A stretch of 64,000 nt of DNA. Source: Embleya scabrispora DSM 41855. GTDB lineage: Bacteria; Actinomycetota; Actinomycetes; Streptomycetales; Streptomycetaceae. Every line of letters starts with the position of its first letter. Position 1 is the first letter of the stretch. Below, in pieces: positions 26,953 through 35,750 of the stretch. The notes beneath the pieces were generated by a model. The model saw only the letters and a list, made by a program, of their open reading frames with translations. It was not told where the DNA came from and searched no databases. Made by a program: the position numbers and the translations under genes. Location: the NCBI RefSeq assembly GCF_000372745.1, contig NZ_KB889730.1, positions 186,131 to 250,130 on the forward strand, written 5' to 3'.

Positions 26953-27914
26953 GCGCGCAACTGGCGGAACTGTTGCGGTCGGCCGGGCGGGCGCCCAGCG
27001 CGCACAACACGCAGCCCTGGACGGTGACGCCGAGCGGTGCCCTGGGCTACGCGTTGTCCTGGGACGTCGAGCGCGAGCTGCCGGTCGGCGACCCCACGCG
27101 GCGGGACCTGTTCCTGGCGCTGGGCGCGTTCACGGAGGCGTTCTTGATCGCGTCCGCGGCGCTGGAGGTGCCGCTGCGGGTGGAGTGGGGCGCGGCGCCG
27201 GAGCGGGGTGCGGTGGCCCGGTTCGTGCGGGCGGACGAGTGTTACCCGACCCCGTTCACCGCCGCGGATCTGGCGGGGCGGCGCAGTGCGCGCGGAGCGT
27301 ACGCGCCGGGGACGCTGCCGGACGCGTTGCTCGCCGAGGCGACGCGGGCGTTCGCCGGGTCGGCGGGTCTGTGGCGGGGTGGGACCCGGGCGCTGGCGCC
27401 GTTGCTGGACGAGGCGGATCGCCGGCTGTTCGGTGATCCGGCGCTGGTCGCCGAGTTGCGCCGGTGGTTGCGGCTGCGGCCGATGCCGGCCGGTCATCCG
27501 CACGCTCGCGACGGGCTGACCGGGCGGGCGCTGGCGCTGTCCCGGATCGAGGAGCGGGCGCTGCACGCGGTGCTGCGCCCGGCCGCGTATCGGGTGTTGC
27601 GGCGGGTCGGGTTGGCACGGGGTTTGGCGGCCGCGTCGCGGGGGTTGTTGCGGTACGACGGGAGTGTGCTGGTGGTGACCGCGCCGAGTGGGCCGGTGCG
27701 GCCGGTGGACCTGCTGGAGTCGGGGCGGGGGTTGTTGCGCTGTTGGCTGACGCTGGCGCGGGACGGCTACGCGACGCATCCGCTCAGCCAGGTGATCGAC
27801 TGTGCGCGGACCGCCGGGGAGTTGGAGGGCACGGTGGGGGCCACGGCGCTCGCGGTGTTCCGGGTCGGGCGCCCGGTGGCCGAACCGGTGCGTTCCGCGC
27901 GGTGGACGGACTGA
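26949..27914 (+). CDS. Nitroreductase-like (Acg-type) flavoprotein
   Basis: 321 residues. The ATG at 26949 overlaps the preceding stop (ATGA). The FMN-binding entry motif RAPSAHNTQPW (about 14-24) is typical of the Acg/nitroreductase superfamily. Late elements LESGRGLLRCWLTLARDGYATHPLSQ match its usual end. It should use FMN to reduce or oxidise a small molecule or peptide. More TTG and GTG codons occur here than in flanking core genes, consistent with acquisition. It is the last gene of the coupled operon. Confidence 0.78.
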   Translation: MSAQLAELLRSAGRAPSAHNTQPWTVTPSGALGYALSWDVERELPVGDPTRRDLFLALGAFTEAFLIASAALEVPLRVEWGAAPERGAVARFVRADECYPTPFTAADLAGRRSARGAYAPGTLPDALLAEATRAFAGSAGLWRGGTRALAPLLDEADRRLFGDPALVAELRRWLRLRPMPAGHPHARDGLTGRALALSRIEERALHAVLRPAAYRVLRRVGLARGLAAASRGLLRYDGSVLVVTAPSGPVRPVDLLESGRGLLRCWLTLARDGYATHPLSQVIDCARTAGELEGTVGATALAVFRVGRPVAEPVRSARWTD

Positions 27915-28003
27915 GCGGTGGGGCTGGGCGTCGTGGCTCGGGCGTCGTGGCCCGGGTCGGGTGGCCGGCGGGCGAAGCTGCTCGAACGAGTCGGCGAGTC
28001 GGC

Positions 28004-28030
28004 TTGCTTGGTACCCCCAGGGGGTATAAA
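28004..28030 (+). promoter_or_regulatory. copZ promoter with CsoR-type copper operator
   Basis: TTGCTT (28004-28009) and TATAAA (28025-28030) flank the dyad TACCCCC-A-GGGGGTA (28012-28026). That dyad is close to the CsoR operator consensus. Lying between -35 and -10, it would block polymerase until Cu(I) releases the repressor. No csoR gene is in the window. Confidence 0.8.
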
Positions 28031-28083
28031 TTCGTCGCCGTGGGGCCGATCATGGTCCTCGGGTCGACGAAAGGACCACCGTC

Positions 28084-28293
28084 ATGAGCACCGCCACCTT
28101 CACCGTCAGCGGGATGACCTGCGGCCACTGCGTCTCGTCCGTCACCGAGGAGGTCTCCGAGGTATCGGGCGTGACCGACGTCGAGGTCGAGCTGGCCTCG
28201 GGTCTGGTGACCGTGACGTCCGAGCAGCCCGTGGACGCGGACGCGGTGCGCGCGGCCGTCGTGGAGGCGGGCTACCAGGTCGTCGGGGCGTGA
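28084..28293 (+). CDS. copZ: Copper chaperone (heavy-metal-associated domain)
   Basis: 69 residues, a single HMA fold with the metal site GMTCGHC (about 10-16) and the C-terminal VRAAVVEAGYQVV. It carries Cu(I) in the cytosol to a P-type ATPase. No copA gene is adjacent, so the partner lies elsewhere. The CsoR-type operator in its promoter agrees with copper induction. Confidence 0.92.
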   Translation: MSTATFTVSGMTCGHCVSSVTEEVSEVSGVTDVEVELASGLVTVTSEQPVDADAVRAAVVEAGYQVVGA

Positions 28294-28299
28294 GTCGTC

Positions 28300-28330
28300 G
28301 CCGTCCCGTCGACTCGGCCGACGGGACGGC
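28300..28330. terminator. Terminator between copZ and the MATE gene
   Basis: Perfect 12-bp stem (28300-28311 with 28319-28330) and 7-nt loop, directly after copZ, in the converging region. Confidence 0.75.
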
Positions 28331-28440
28331 TCTCGACCGATCGCAGGTCGGCCGACCCGACCGTGGGGGCAGGCGATCCGACCGGCGTGGTGGGTACCAG
28401 CCGGCTCTGCCGTGGCCTCGGCCGGCGGGGCGCCGGAGCG

Positions 28441-29826
28441 TCAGCGTTTGCCGGTCACCAGCCACGCGTCGCCGTACGCTCGCCGGCCGAGCAGGAGCAC
28501 GCGGGCGACCATGAAGGTGCCGATCGCCCACCACCACACCGCGATCAGGCCGCCGCCGAGGGCCAGCACGGTGCCCAGCGCCGCGCAGAAGGCGGCCAAC
28601 ACGATGGGCATGGTGAGCGCGAGGTAGCGGCCGTCGCCCGCGCCGATCAACACCCCGTCCAGCACGAACACCGCACCGGCCAACGGTTGGAGTGCGGCGA
28701 CCACGAGCAGGGTGCCGGCCAGCAGGTCCCGCACCGCCGGGTCGGTGGTGAACAGCGGGATGTACAGCGGGCGCGCGGCGATCACCACGATCGCGAACAA
28801 CACGCCCGTCCACATCCCCCAGACCAGCATCCGGCGGGTCGCCACGCGGGCGCCGCTCGCGTCGCCGGCGCCGAGCGCCCGGCCCACGATCGCCTGTGCC
28901 GCGATGGCCAGGGCGTCCATCGCGAAGGCCAGGAACGTCCACACCTGCCAGGCGACCTGGTGGGTGGCGATCGAGGTGTCACCCATGTGGGTGGCCGCCA
29001 CGGTGGCCACGACCAGGATGGCCCGCAGGCTGACCGTACGGACGAACAGCGGTGCGCCGGCCGAGGCGGAGGCGCGGATGCCGGCCGCGTCCGGGCGCAG
29101 TGACGCGCCGTGCCGGCGGGCGCCGCGCACCACGGTGACCAGGTAGACCAGGGCCATCGCGGTCTGCGCGAGCACGGTGCCCCACGCGGACCCGGCGATG
29201 CCCCAGTGCAGGCCGTACACGAACCCGACGTTGAGCAGCAGGTTGGCGCTGAAGCCCAGGACCGCGACCACGAGCGGGGTCCGGGTGTCCTGGAGTCCGC
29301 GCAGCACGCCGGTGGCGGCGAGGACGACCAGCATCGCCGGGATGCCCAGCGAGCCGATCCGCAGGTAGGTCACCGCGTGCGGCGTCGCGCTGTCCGAGGC
29401 GCCGAACGCCGCGACGATCCACGGGGCGCCGACGAGGCCGACCACGAGCAGCCCGATGCCCAGCAGCGCGGCCAGCCAGACGCCGTCCAGGCCCTGGCGG
29501 ATCGCGGCGCGCGGGTCGCCCGCGCCCGTGAGTCGGGCGACCGCGGCGGTGGTCGCGTAGGCGAGGAACACGCACAGGTTGACCAGGGTGGTCAGCATCG
29601 TGCCCGCGACGCCGAGGCCGGCCAGCTGGGGTGTGCCGAGCCGGCCGATGATCGCCGAGTCGACGAGCACGAACAGCGGCTCGGCGACGAGCGCGAAGAA
29701 GGCCGGGATCGCCAGCCGCAGGATGTCGCGGTCGTGGGCGCGGCGCTGCGAGCGGCCGGCGGGTGGTGGGGTGGGTTGCTCGGTGGGGGTCGGTTCCGGT
29801 GGCGGGGAGGGGACCGTGGACGGCAC
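28441..29826 (-). CDS. MATE family efflux transporter
   Basis: 461 residues from the GTG at 29826, which has a TACGGT -10 box 6 nt upstream (leaderless). An ATG 21 nt further up is an alternative. A Pro/Thr-rich N-terminus precedes 12 membrane segments in two homologous halves (LAIPAFFALVAEPLFVLVDSAI, RTVSLRAILVVATVAATHMG). The pattern is typical of DinF-like MATE proteins. It probably exports cationic or lipophilic compounds with Na+ or H+. In S. coelicolor a MATE gene separates rplI from dnaB (from memory), so this is core, unlike the four-gene operon to its left. Confidence 0.92.
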   Translation of the reverse strand: MPSTVPSPPPEPTPTEQPTPPPAGRSQRRAHDRDILRLAIPAFFALVAEPLFVLVDSAIIGRLGTPQLAGLGVAGTMLTTLVNLCVFLAYATTAAVARLTGAGDPRAAIRQGLDGVWLAALLGIGLLVVGLVGAPWIVAAFGASDSATPHAVTYLRIGSLGIPAMLVVLAATGVLRGLQDTRTPLVVAVLGFSANLLLNVGFVYGLHWGIAGSAWGTVLAQTAMALVYLVTVVRGARRHGASLRPDAAGIRASASAGAPLFVRTVSLRAILVVATVAATHMGDTSIATHQVAWQVWTFLAFAMDALAIAAQAIVGRALGAGDASGARVATRRMLVWGMWTGVLFAIVVIAARPLYIPLFTTDPAVRDLLAGTLLVVAALQPLAGAVFVLDGVLIGAGDGRYLALTMPIVLAAFCAALGTVLALGGGLIAVWWWAIGTFMVARVLLLGRRAYGDAWLVTGKR

Positions 29827-29832
29827 GCGTCC

Positions 29833-29838
29833 ACCGTA
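29833..29838 (-). promoter_or_regulatory. -10 box for a leaderless MATE transcript
   Basis: TACGGT on the minus strand, 6 nt before the GTG at 29826. Confidence 0.5.
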
Positions 29839-30037
29839 GTCATCCACAGGTAAGGGTCACAATGCGCTCCTGGTCATTACCGGCGAGCGCGGGGCGTACG
29901 CGGGTGCACACGTGGGGCGATAGCCGCATGATTCGCCCAACAGTTTTTCACATACACAGCCGGTGGATAGAGAATCCGCAGGTCAGACCGGGTTTGTAGA
30001 CATGATTGCGAAGCGTTCGCGGCTGACTGCGCACAGC

Positions 30038-30089
30038 TTGTGCACAGCTGGACCCACCTCTCTCCACAGGTTGTCCACAGTTATCCACA
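30038..30089 (+). promoter_or_regulatory. Cluster of DnaA-box-like 9-mers upstream of dnaB
   Basis: TTGTGCACA (30038-30046, one mismatch), CTCTCCACA (30060-30068), TTGTCCACA (30071-30079, the Streptomyces consensus) and TTATCCACA (30081-30089). The last three are spaced 10-11 nt apart on one strand. A further TCATCCACA lies at 29840-29848. The rest of the 400-nt MATE-dnaB gap shows no gene. Confidence 0.6.
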
Positions 30090-30249
30090 GGGCCTGTGTA
30101 TGACCGTCTTGGCGGTCCTGGAGTCCACCCGTACGGTGAAGGGCCGCATGCCGCGTCGTGCGGCGGATCTGTCGGCCGTGTGGCGTAAGAAGGACACGGT
30201 GTACTGCGGTGCGACCTCGCGCGAGCCTTTGTGAAAGGAGACCCCGGGC

Positions 30250-31623
30250 ATGAGCGTCTCCGAGTTCGAAGAGGCCAGGCCCGAGCCGGCCCGCGAAGGA
30301 TTCGAGCGCACCCCGCCCCAGGACATCGCGGCCGAACAATCGGTGCTCGGCGGCATGATGTTGTCCAAGGACGCGATCGCCGACGTCGTGGAGAACCTCA
30401 AGCCGATCGACTTCTACCGGCCCGCCCACGAGCTCGTCTACAACGCGATCCTGGACCTGTACGCGCGTGGCGAACCGGCCGACGCGGTCACCGTCGCCGC
30501 CGAGCTGACCAAGCGCACCGAGATCGGCCGGGTGGGCGGCGCTCCGTACCTGCACACCCTGATCTCGTCGGTGCCCACCGCCGCCAACGCCGAGTACTAC
30601 GCCCGGATCGTGCGCGAACAGGCGGTGCTGCGCCGCCTGGTCGAGGCGGGCACGCGCATCGTACAGATGGGCTACGCGGCCGACGGCGAGGTCGACGACA
30701 TCGTCAACAACGCCCAGGCCGAGGTCTACAAGGTCACCGAGCAGCGCACCACCGAGGACTACGCGCCACTGGCCGACATCATGGAGGGCGCCCTCGACGA
30801 GATCGAGGCGATCAGCTCCCGCGGCGGCCAGATGTCCGGCATCCCCACCGGCTTCACCGACCTCGACTCCCTTACCAACGGCCTGCACTCCGGCCAGATG
30901 ATCGTCATCGCGGCCCGCCCGGCGATGGGCAAATCGACGCTCGGGTTGGACATTGCACGCGCATGTTCGATCAAGAATGGGCTTGCCAGTGTGATCTTCT
31001 CGCTGGAGATGGGCCGCAACGAGATCATGATGCGTCTGTTGTCGGCGGAGGCTCGGGTCGCGCTGCATCACATGCGGTCGGGGAGCATGACCGACGACGA
31101 CTGGACGCGGCTCTCGCGCAAGATGGGCGAGGTCACCGCGGCGCCGATGTACATCGACGACTCGCCGAACCTGTCGATGATGGAGATTCGGGCCAAGTGC
31201 CGCCGGCTCAAGCAGAAGCACGACCTGCGACTGGTGATCATCGACTACCTCCAGCTGATGCAGTCGGGCGGCTCGCGCCGGGCGGAGAACCGCCAGCAGG
31301 AGGTCTCCGAGATGTCGCGAAACCTCAAGCTGCTGGCCAAGGAACTCGAGGTCCCGGTCGTCGCGATGTCCCAGCTGAACCGTGGCCCGGAGCAGCGCAC
31401 GGACAAGAAGCCGATGGTCTCCGACCTTCGTGAATCGGGTTCCATCGAACAGGACGCCGACATGGTCATCTTGTTGCATCGTGAGGATGCCTACGAGAAG
31501 GAGTCGCCGCGGGCGGGGGAGGCGGACCTGATCGTGGCCAAGCACCGTAACGGGCCGACGGCGACGATCACCGTGGCGTTCCAGGGGCACTACTCGCGCT
31601 TCGTGGACATGGCGCAGAGCTGA
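30250..31623 (+). CDS. dnaB: Replicative DNA helicase DnaB
   Basis: 457 residues. The N-terminal DnaB domain has the usual PQDIAAEQSVLGGMML (about 23-38), and the RecA-like motor has Walker A in ARPAMGKST (about 223-231), Walker B in LVIIDYLQLM, and QLNRGPEQR. It unwinds DNA ahead of the replisome as a ring hexamer. AAAGGAG precedes the ATG. No intein is present. It is transcribed away from a DnaA-box cluster. Confidence 0.98.
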   Translation: MSVSEFEEARPEPAREGFERTPPQDIAAEQSVLGGMMLSKDAIADVVENLKPIDFYRPAHELVYNAILDLYARGEPADAVTVAAELTKRTEIGRVGGAPYLHTLISSVPTAANAEYYARIVREQAVLRRLVEAGTRIVQMGYAADGEVDDIVNNAQAEVYKVTEQRTTEDYAPLADIMEGALDEIEAISSRGGQMSGIPTGFTDLDSLTNGLHSGQMIVIAARPAMGKSTLGLDIARACSIKNGLASVIFSLEMGRNEIMMRLLSAEARVALHHMRSGSMTDDDWTRLSRKMGEVTAAPMYIDDSPNLSMMEIRAKCRRLKQKHDLRLVIIDYLQLMQSGGSRRAENRQQEVSEMSRNLKLLAKELEVPVVAMSQLNRGPEQRTDKKPMVSDLRESGSIEQDADMVILLHREDAYEKESPRAGEADLIVAKHRNGPTATITVAFQGHYSRFVDMAQS

Positions 31624-31955
31624 GCCGCGGCGGGGCCGTGGGGGCTTTCGGGGGTGGCGCGGAGGACATCGCGATCGTGGGCTCGCCCCGGTCGCATCGT
31701 CGCCGCCCACCGGACGCCCCCCGTCCCGGTGGGCAGCGGCGCGCGGGGCGGGGGTCCGGCGGGCGGCGACGGCGGGAAGTCCGGTCCGGAGCCCCTCCCC
31801 CCTCGGAAGGCTCCGAACCGCTCCCGGTGCGGCGGACCCGATCACGGGGTTGTTCGGGCCCGCCGCATGAGTTCGATCATGGTGGGCTCCGCTTGGGATT
31901 CGTTGGGCGCGCGCTTGGCGCCCACTGTCGCCTTTCCGCACCGACCCCACTCGTG

Positions 31956-31985
31956 TTGATCGTCCCCGCGCACGAGCTTTAGATA
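31956..31985 (+). promoter_or_regulatory. Promoter-like element 1 in the dnaB-MMPL gap
   Basis: TTGATC (31956-31961), 18-nt spacer, TAGATA (31980-31985). It would start about 240 nt before the MMPL gene, giving a long leader or a small RNA. Confidence 0.35.
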
Positions 31986-32080
31986 CTCCCGCTGTAGTAG
32001 GCCGCGGTACCCGCGTCTGCGAGGGCGGTGCGGCCCTGTACCCCCGGGGGCGCAACTTGTGTCGCGGGCCCCGATTTCAT

Positions 32081-32110
32081 TTGAAGTGCCTGTTCGGCCC
32101 TGCCTACCTT
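32081..32110 (+). promoter_or_regulatory. Likely promoter of the MMPL gene
   Basis: TTGAAG (32081-32086), 18-nt spacer, TACCTT (32105-32110), giving a leader of about 115 nt. Confidence 0.5.
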
Positions 32111-32234
32111 CGAAGCGGACACCACCGGCGTTCTCTCGGGTCGTGCGGCGATCCGGGTCTTGTGAATTCGATCACAAGGTGTATTCGGGGGTCGGTCACA
32201 TCACGGGATCGCGCACGCAACCGAGGAGACATCG

Positions 32235-34403
32235 ATGTTCGGACGACTCGGCAGGCTCGTCGTCCACAACCCCTGGAAGGTCATCGCAGCCTGGCTGATC
32301 GCAGCGGTGGCCCTGGTCATGTTCGCGCCGAAGCTGAGCGATCTGACCAACCAGGACCAGGCGAGCTTCCTGCCCGGCAAGTACGAGTCCGTGCAGGCCC
32401 AGAAACTTGCGGAGAAGGCATTCCCGCAGTCCACCGAGCAGACCGCACTGATGGTCTTCAAGCGCGGTGACGGCAAGAACCTCACCGAGGCCGACAAGAA
32501 CAAGGTCAAGGAGATCAGCGGCCGGCTCGGCGCGGCCGGCGTCGAGCATGTGAGCAAGGTCGAGGCGGGCGACGCCAAGGACAAGATCGCCCTGGCCACG
32601 GCCTACATCAAGGGCGACCAGCAGGACAAGTTCGTCAACGAGGCGCTCAAGGAACTGCGCGACAAGGCCAAGCCACTGGTCGAGGGGACCGACCTCAAGC
32701 TCGGCTTCACCGGTGGCGTGGCGATCAACGTCGACAACGAGGACGCCTTCAAGAAGGCCGAGATGATCGTCATGGTCGTCACCCTCGTGCTGATCATCGT
32801 GCTGCTCCTGGTGATCTACCGGAGCCCGATCGCGGCCCTGCTGCCGGTGATCATGGTCGCCCTGGTCTCGATGGTCGCGTCGCCGGTGATCGCGATCGTC
32901 GGCAAGGCCACCGACCTCCAGGTCGACCAGTCGCTCAACACGATCCTGATCGTGGTGTTGTTCGGCATCGGTACCGACTACATCCTCTTCCTGCTCTTCC
33001 GCTACCGGGAACGGTTGCGCGCGGGCGACGACAAGAAGCAGGCGATGGTCGTCTCGGTCGAGCGGGTGGGCGAGGCCATCGCCTCGGCCGCCGGCGCGGT
33101 CGTGATCGCCTTCGGCGCGATGTTGCTCGCCACCTTCGGCGCGTTCAAGTCGATGGGTCCGGGTCTGGCCATCGCGGTGATCGTGATGGCGGTGGCCGCG
33201 TTGACCCTGGTGCCCGCCGTGGTCTCGTTGGTCGGTCCGACGGTTTTCTGGCCGTCCAAGACCTGGCAGAAGCAGCCCAAGGGCACCGCGTTCCACAAGA
33301 TCGGCGGTGTGGTGGGCGGCAAGCCGCTCGCGGTGGCCGTGGTCTCCGGCGTGATCATGATCGCCTTCGCAGCCGGCGCGCTGAACTTCAAGGCCGACTA
33401 CGACCAGTTCGGCCAGCTGCCCGGGGACACCGAGTCGGCCAAGTCGATGAAGGACATGCAGCTCGACTTCGCGGCGGGCACCCTCAACCCGACGCAGGTC
33501 TACCTCAAGAGCAGGAACGGTCAGCCGATCGACAAGGGCGCGGCCGAGCAGTTCGCGCGCTCGCTCAAGGACGTCGCGGGCGTCGGCGACGTGAACGGCG
33601 CCGGCGGCCCCGAGGAGAACTCGCACGTCAAGGTCAGCGACGACCGGATGTCCGCCGAGATCGCGATCGTGCTCAAGGAGAGCCCGTTCGCGAACAAGGC
33701 GCTGGACACCATCGACCCGCTGCGCGACTTCGTCCACGAGCACCAGCCCGACGGCACCAAGGCGATGGTCGGCGGCCAGACCGCCTCCTTCACCGACATC
33801 CGCAAGGCCACCAACCGCGACCTGTCGGTGATCTTCCCGGTCGCCGGCCTGCTGATCGCCCTGGTGCTGGGCCTGCTGCTGCGCAGCGTGGTGGCTCCGT
33901 GGTATCTGATGTTGGCGGTGGTTCTGGGCTTCATCGCGACCATCGGTGCGACGGTCTTCGTCTTCCAGACGTTGCTGGGCAACTCCGGTGTGATGTTCAT
34001 GCTGCCGGTGATGATCTACATGTTCGTGGTGGCCATCGGCACCGACTACAACATCCTGATGGTCGCCCGATTGCGCGAGGAGGCGAAGGAGGGCAACGAG
34101 CCGCGGAAGGCCGCCGCCCTGGCCGTCGAGCACGCGGGTCCCTCCATCGCCGCCGCGGGTGTCATCCTGGCAGGGACGTTCGCGTCGCTCATGATGGCGG
34201 GCATCGACATGATGACCCAGATGGGCTTCGCCGTCTCGGTCGGCATCTGCATCTCGGCCTTCGTGATGTCGATGTTCCTGGTCCCCTCCGTGACCGCCCT
34301 GATCGGGCACGCCGCGTGGTGGCCCGGACACGCCGATCGGGCCCCCGGGCCGGTCGGCCGAGGCGGGCAGGATCGGGAGCCGGTACTGGCCGGGGACCGC
34401 TGA
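32235..34403 (+). CDS. MMPL family RND-type transporter
   Basis: 722 residues with two homologous halves, each holding an extracytoplasmic loop and a bundle of about five to six membrane segments. The paired Asp-Tyr proton-relay motifs are GIGTDYILFLLFRYRE in the first half and AIGTDYNILMVARLREE in the second, as in MmpL3/YdfJ-type proteins. It is probably a proton-driven exporter of lipids or hydrophobic metabolites; the substrate is unknown. Start ATG at 32235 with GAGGAGAC upstream. It stands just before a two-component system on the same strand. Confidence 0.92.
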   Translation: MFGRLGRLVVHNPWKVIAAWLIAAVALVMFAPKLSDLTNQDQASFLPGKYESVQAQKLAEKAFPQSTEQTALMVFKRGDGKNLTEADKNKVKEISGRLGAAGVEHVSKVEAGDAKDKIALATAYIKGDQQDKFVNEALKELRDKAKPLVEGTDLKLGFTGGVAINVDNEDAFKKAEMIVMVVTLVLIIVLLLVIYRSPIAALLPVIMVALVSMVASPVIAIVGKATDLQVDQSLNTILIVVLFGIGTDYILFLLFRYRERLRAGDDKKQAMVVSVERVGEAIASAAGAVVIAFGAMLLATFGAFKSMGPGLAIAVIVMAVAALTLVPAVVSLVGPTVFWPSKTWQKQPKGTAFHKIGGVVGGKPLAVAVVSGVIMIAFAAGALNFKADYDQFGQLPGDTESAKSMKDMQLDFAAGTLNPTQVYLKSRNGQPIDKGAAEQFARSLKDVAGVGDVNGAGGPEENSHVKVSDDRMSAEIAIVLKESPFANKALDTIDPLRDFVHEHQPDGTKAMVGGQTASFTDIRKATNRDLSVIFPVAGLLIALVLGLLLRSVVAPWYLMLAVVLGFIATIGATVFVFQTLLGNSGVMFMLPVMIYMFVVAIGTDYNILMVARLREEAKEGNEPRKAAALAVEHAGPSIAAAGVILAGTFASLMMAGIDMMTQMGFAVSVGICISAFVMSMFLVPSVTALIGHAAWWPGHADRAPGPVGRGGQDREPVLAGDR

Positions 34404-34427
34404 TCAGGTAGTACCCGAGGAGTTCGG

Positions 34428-35750
34428 ATGTCCGTGGAAGGCCCCGCGCGAGTCGCCGTGCGGGGCCTTCCCGCGTCCGCGAACGGTTCGCGACCGAGCG
34501 AGTCGGTCGAGCCCTGGCTGCTGCCGGTGCCCAAGCCGCTCGCGCGCTGGCTGCCCTGCCGGACGTGGGTGGGCGAGCTGTTGCTGGTCGCGCTGGTGCT
34601 GCTGTGCGTGATCGGCGGCTCGCTCGGCGGGTCCACCAGGGATCACAACCCCGGGCACCCGAACGCGCTCAACCTGGTCATCGCCGGGATCACCTGCCTG
34701 GTGCTGCTGGGCCGGCTGCGGTGGCCGCTGACGGTGCTGGCGCTGACCGAGGCGGGCCAGGTCTTCTACCTGGCGGCCGATGGTCTGGACGGCCCGATCC
34801 TGATCCCGACCATGGTCGCGCTGTACACGGTGGCCGCCAGCGGGCAACTGCGCCGCTCGGTGCTGATCGCCTCGGCGGTCGCGGTGGTGCACACCGGGAT
34901 GCGGATCGGGCTGACCCCGGACGGGTTCCTGTCCCCGGAGAAGTACCTCTCGGGCATCTGGATGTACCTGCCGGTCGCGATCGGCGAGGCGGTCCGCGCC
35001 AAGCGGGCCTACTGGGCGGAGGTACAGGCCCGGCTGGCCCGCGCCGAGCACGAGCGCGAGGACGAGGCCCGGCGCCGGGTCACCGCCGAACGCATGCGGA
35101 TCGCTCGCGAGCTGCACGACGTGGTCGCGCACAGCATCGCGATGATCAACATCCAGGCGGGTGTGGCGGCGCACGTGATCGACCGGGACGTGCCGCAGGC
35201 CAAGGAGGCGCTCGTGCACATCAAGGTGGCCAGCCGGGACGCGCTGGCCGAACTGCGCACCACACTGGGCGTGCTGCGCCAGGACGGCGACAACGACCTG
35301 CCCACCGAGCCGACCCCGGGCGTCGAGGACGTGGACGCCCTGGTGGCGTCCTATCGCAACGCGGGCCTGCCGGTGCTCCTGGAGGAGTCCGGCGAGGCCC
35401 GGACCCCGTCCGCGCCGGTCGGCCTCGCGCTGTACCGGATCGTCCAGGAGTCGCTCACCAACGCGATGAAGCACGCCGGCGACGGCGCGTCGGCGATCGT
35501 GCGAGTCGTGTACGGCGAGCACGCGGTGGAGGTCGACGTGCTCGACGACGGTCGGGGCAGCCCCAAGGCGAAACAGGGCAAGCGCGCCGACGGCACCGGA
35601 CACGGGTTGCTCGGCATGCGGGAACGGGCGGTCGCCGTGGGCGGCTCGCTCGCGGCGGGACCCGGCCCCAACGGCGGTTTTTCGGTACACGCGGTGCTGC
35701 CGCACCACAAGGGCGCGCTCGTCGCGCGTCGGGACGGAGATTCCTCATGA
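34428..35750 (+). CDS. Two-component sensor histidine kinase (HisKA_3, NarL partner type)
   Basis: 440 residues. About four to five membrane segments (about 45-190) are followed by a dimerisation helix with phospho-acceptor His in RIARELHDVVAHS (His about 229) and an HATPase domain (SLTNAMKHA, VLDDGRG, GTGHGLLGMRERA). The signal is unknown. GAGGAG precedes the ATG. A perfect 12-bp hairpin falls in its first codons. The stop overlaps the response regulator start. Confidence 0.93.
   Translation: MSVEGPARVAVRGLPASANGSRPSESVEPWLLPVPKPLARWLPCRTWVGELLLVALVLLCVIGGSLGGSTRDHNPGHPNALNLVIAGITCLVLLGRLRWPLTVLALTEAGQVFYLAADGLDGPILIPTMVALYTVAASGQLRRSVLIASAVAVVHTGMRIGLTPDGFLSPEKYLSGIWMYLPVAIGEAVRAKRAYWAEVQARLARAEHEREDEARRRVTAERMRIARELHDVVAHSIAMINIQAGVAAHVIDRDVPQAKEALVHIKVASRDALAELRTTLGVLRQDGDNDLPTEPTPGVEDVDALVASYRNAGLPVLLEESGEARTPSAPVGLALYRIVQESLTNAMKHAGDGASAIVRVVYGEHAVEVDVLDDGRGSPKAKQGKRADGTGHGLLGMRERAVAVGGSLAAGPGPNGGFSVHAVLPHHKGALVARRDGDSS
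34436..34471 (+). terminator. Hairpin at the start of the sensor kinase gene
   Basis: Perfect 12-bp arms (34436-34447 and 34460-34471) 32 nt after the MMPL stop, but inside codons 3-15 of the kinase gene. It could end the MMPL transcript or limit kinase expression. Confidence 0.45.

Larger units (their letters stand above)
31624..32234 (+). other. 611-nt gap without a convincing gene
   Basis: Short open frames here have no ribosome-binding site and poor actinomycete codon use. Two promoter-like elements lie in its right half, listed separately. The left half is G/C-rich with no clear hairpin. The right half is unusually AT-rich around 32070-32185 for this genome, as expected for a promoter region. 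Confidence 0.6.

Noticed and set aside
28363-29103. Plus-strand frame of 246 codons opposite the MATE gene
   Set aside because: Antisense of a clear MATE transporter; no ribosome-binding site or domain.
29840-30089. Replication origin
   Set aside because: Only about five DnaA boxes, and no dnaA or dnaN in the window. A streptomycete oriC has many more boxes and lies between those genes.
31638-31982. Two overlapping frames of about 100 codons after dnaB
   Set aside because: No ribosome-binding site, no recognisable protein, and composition unlike coding sequence of this genome.
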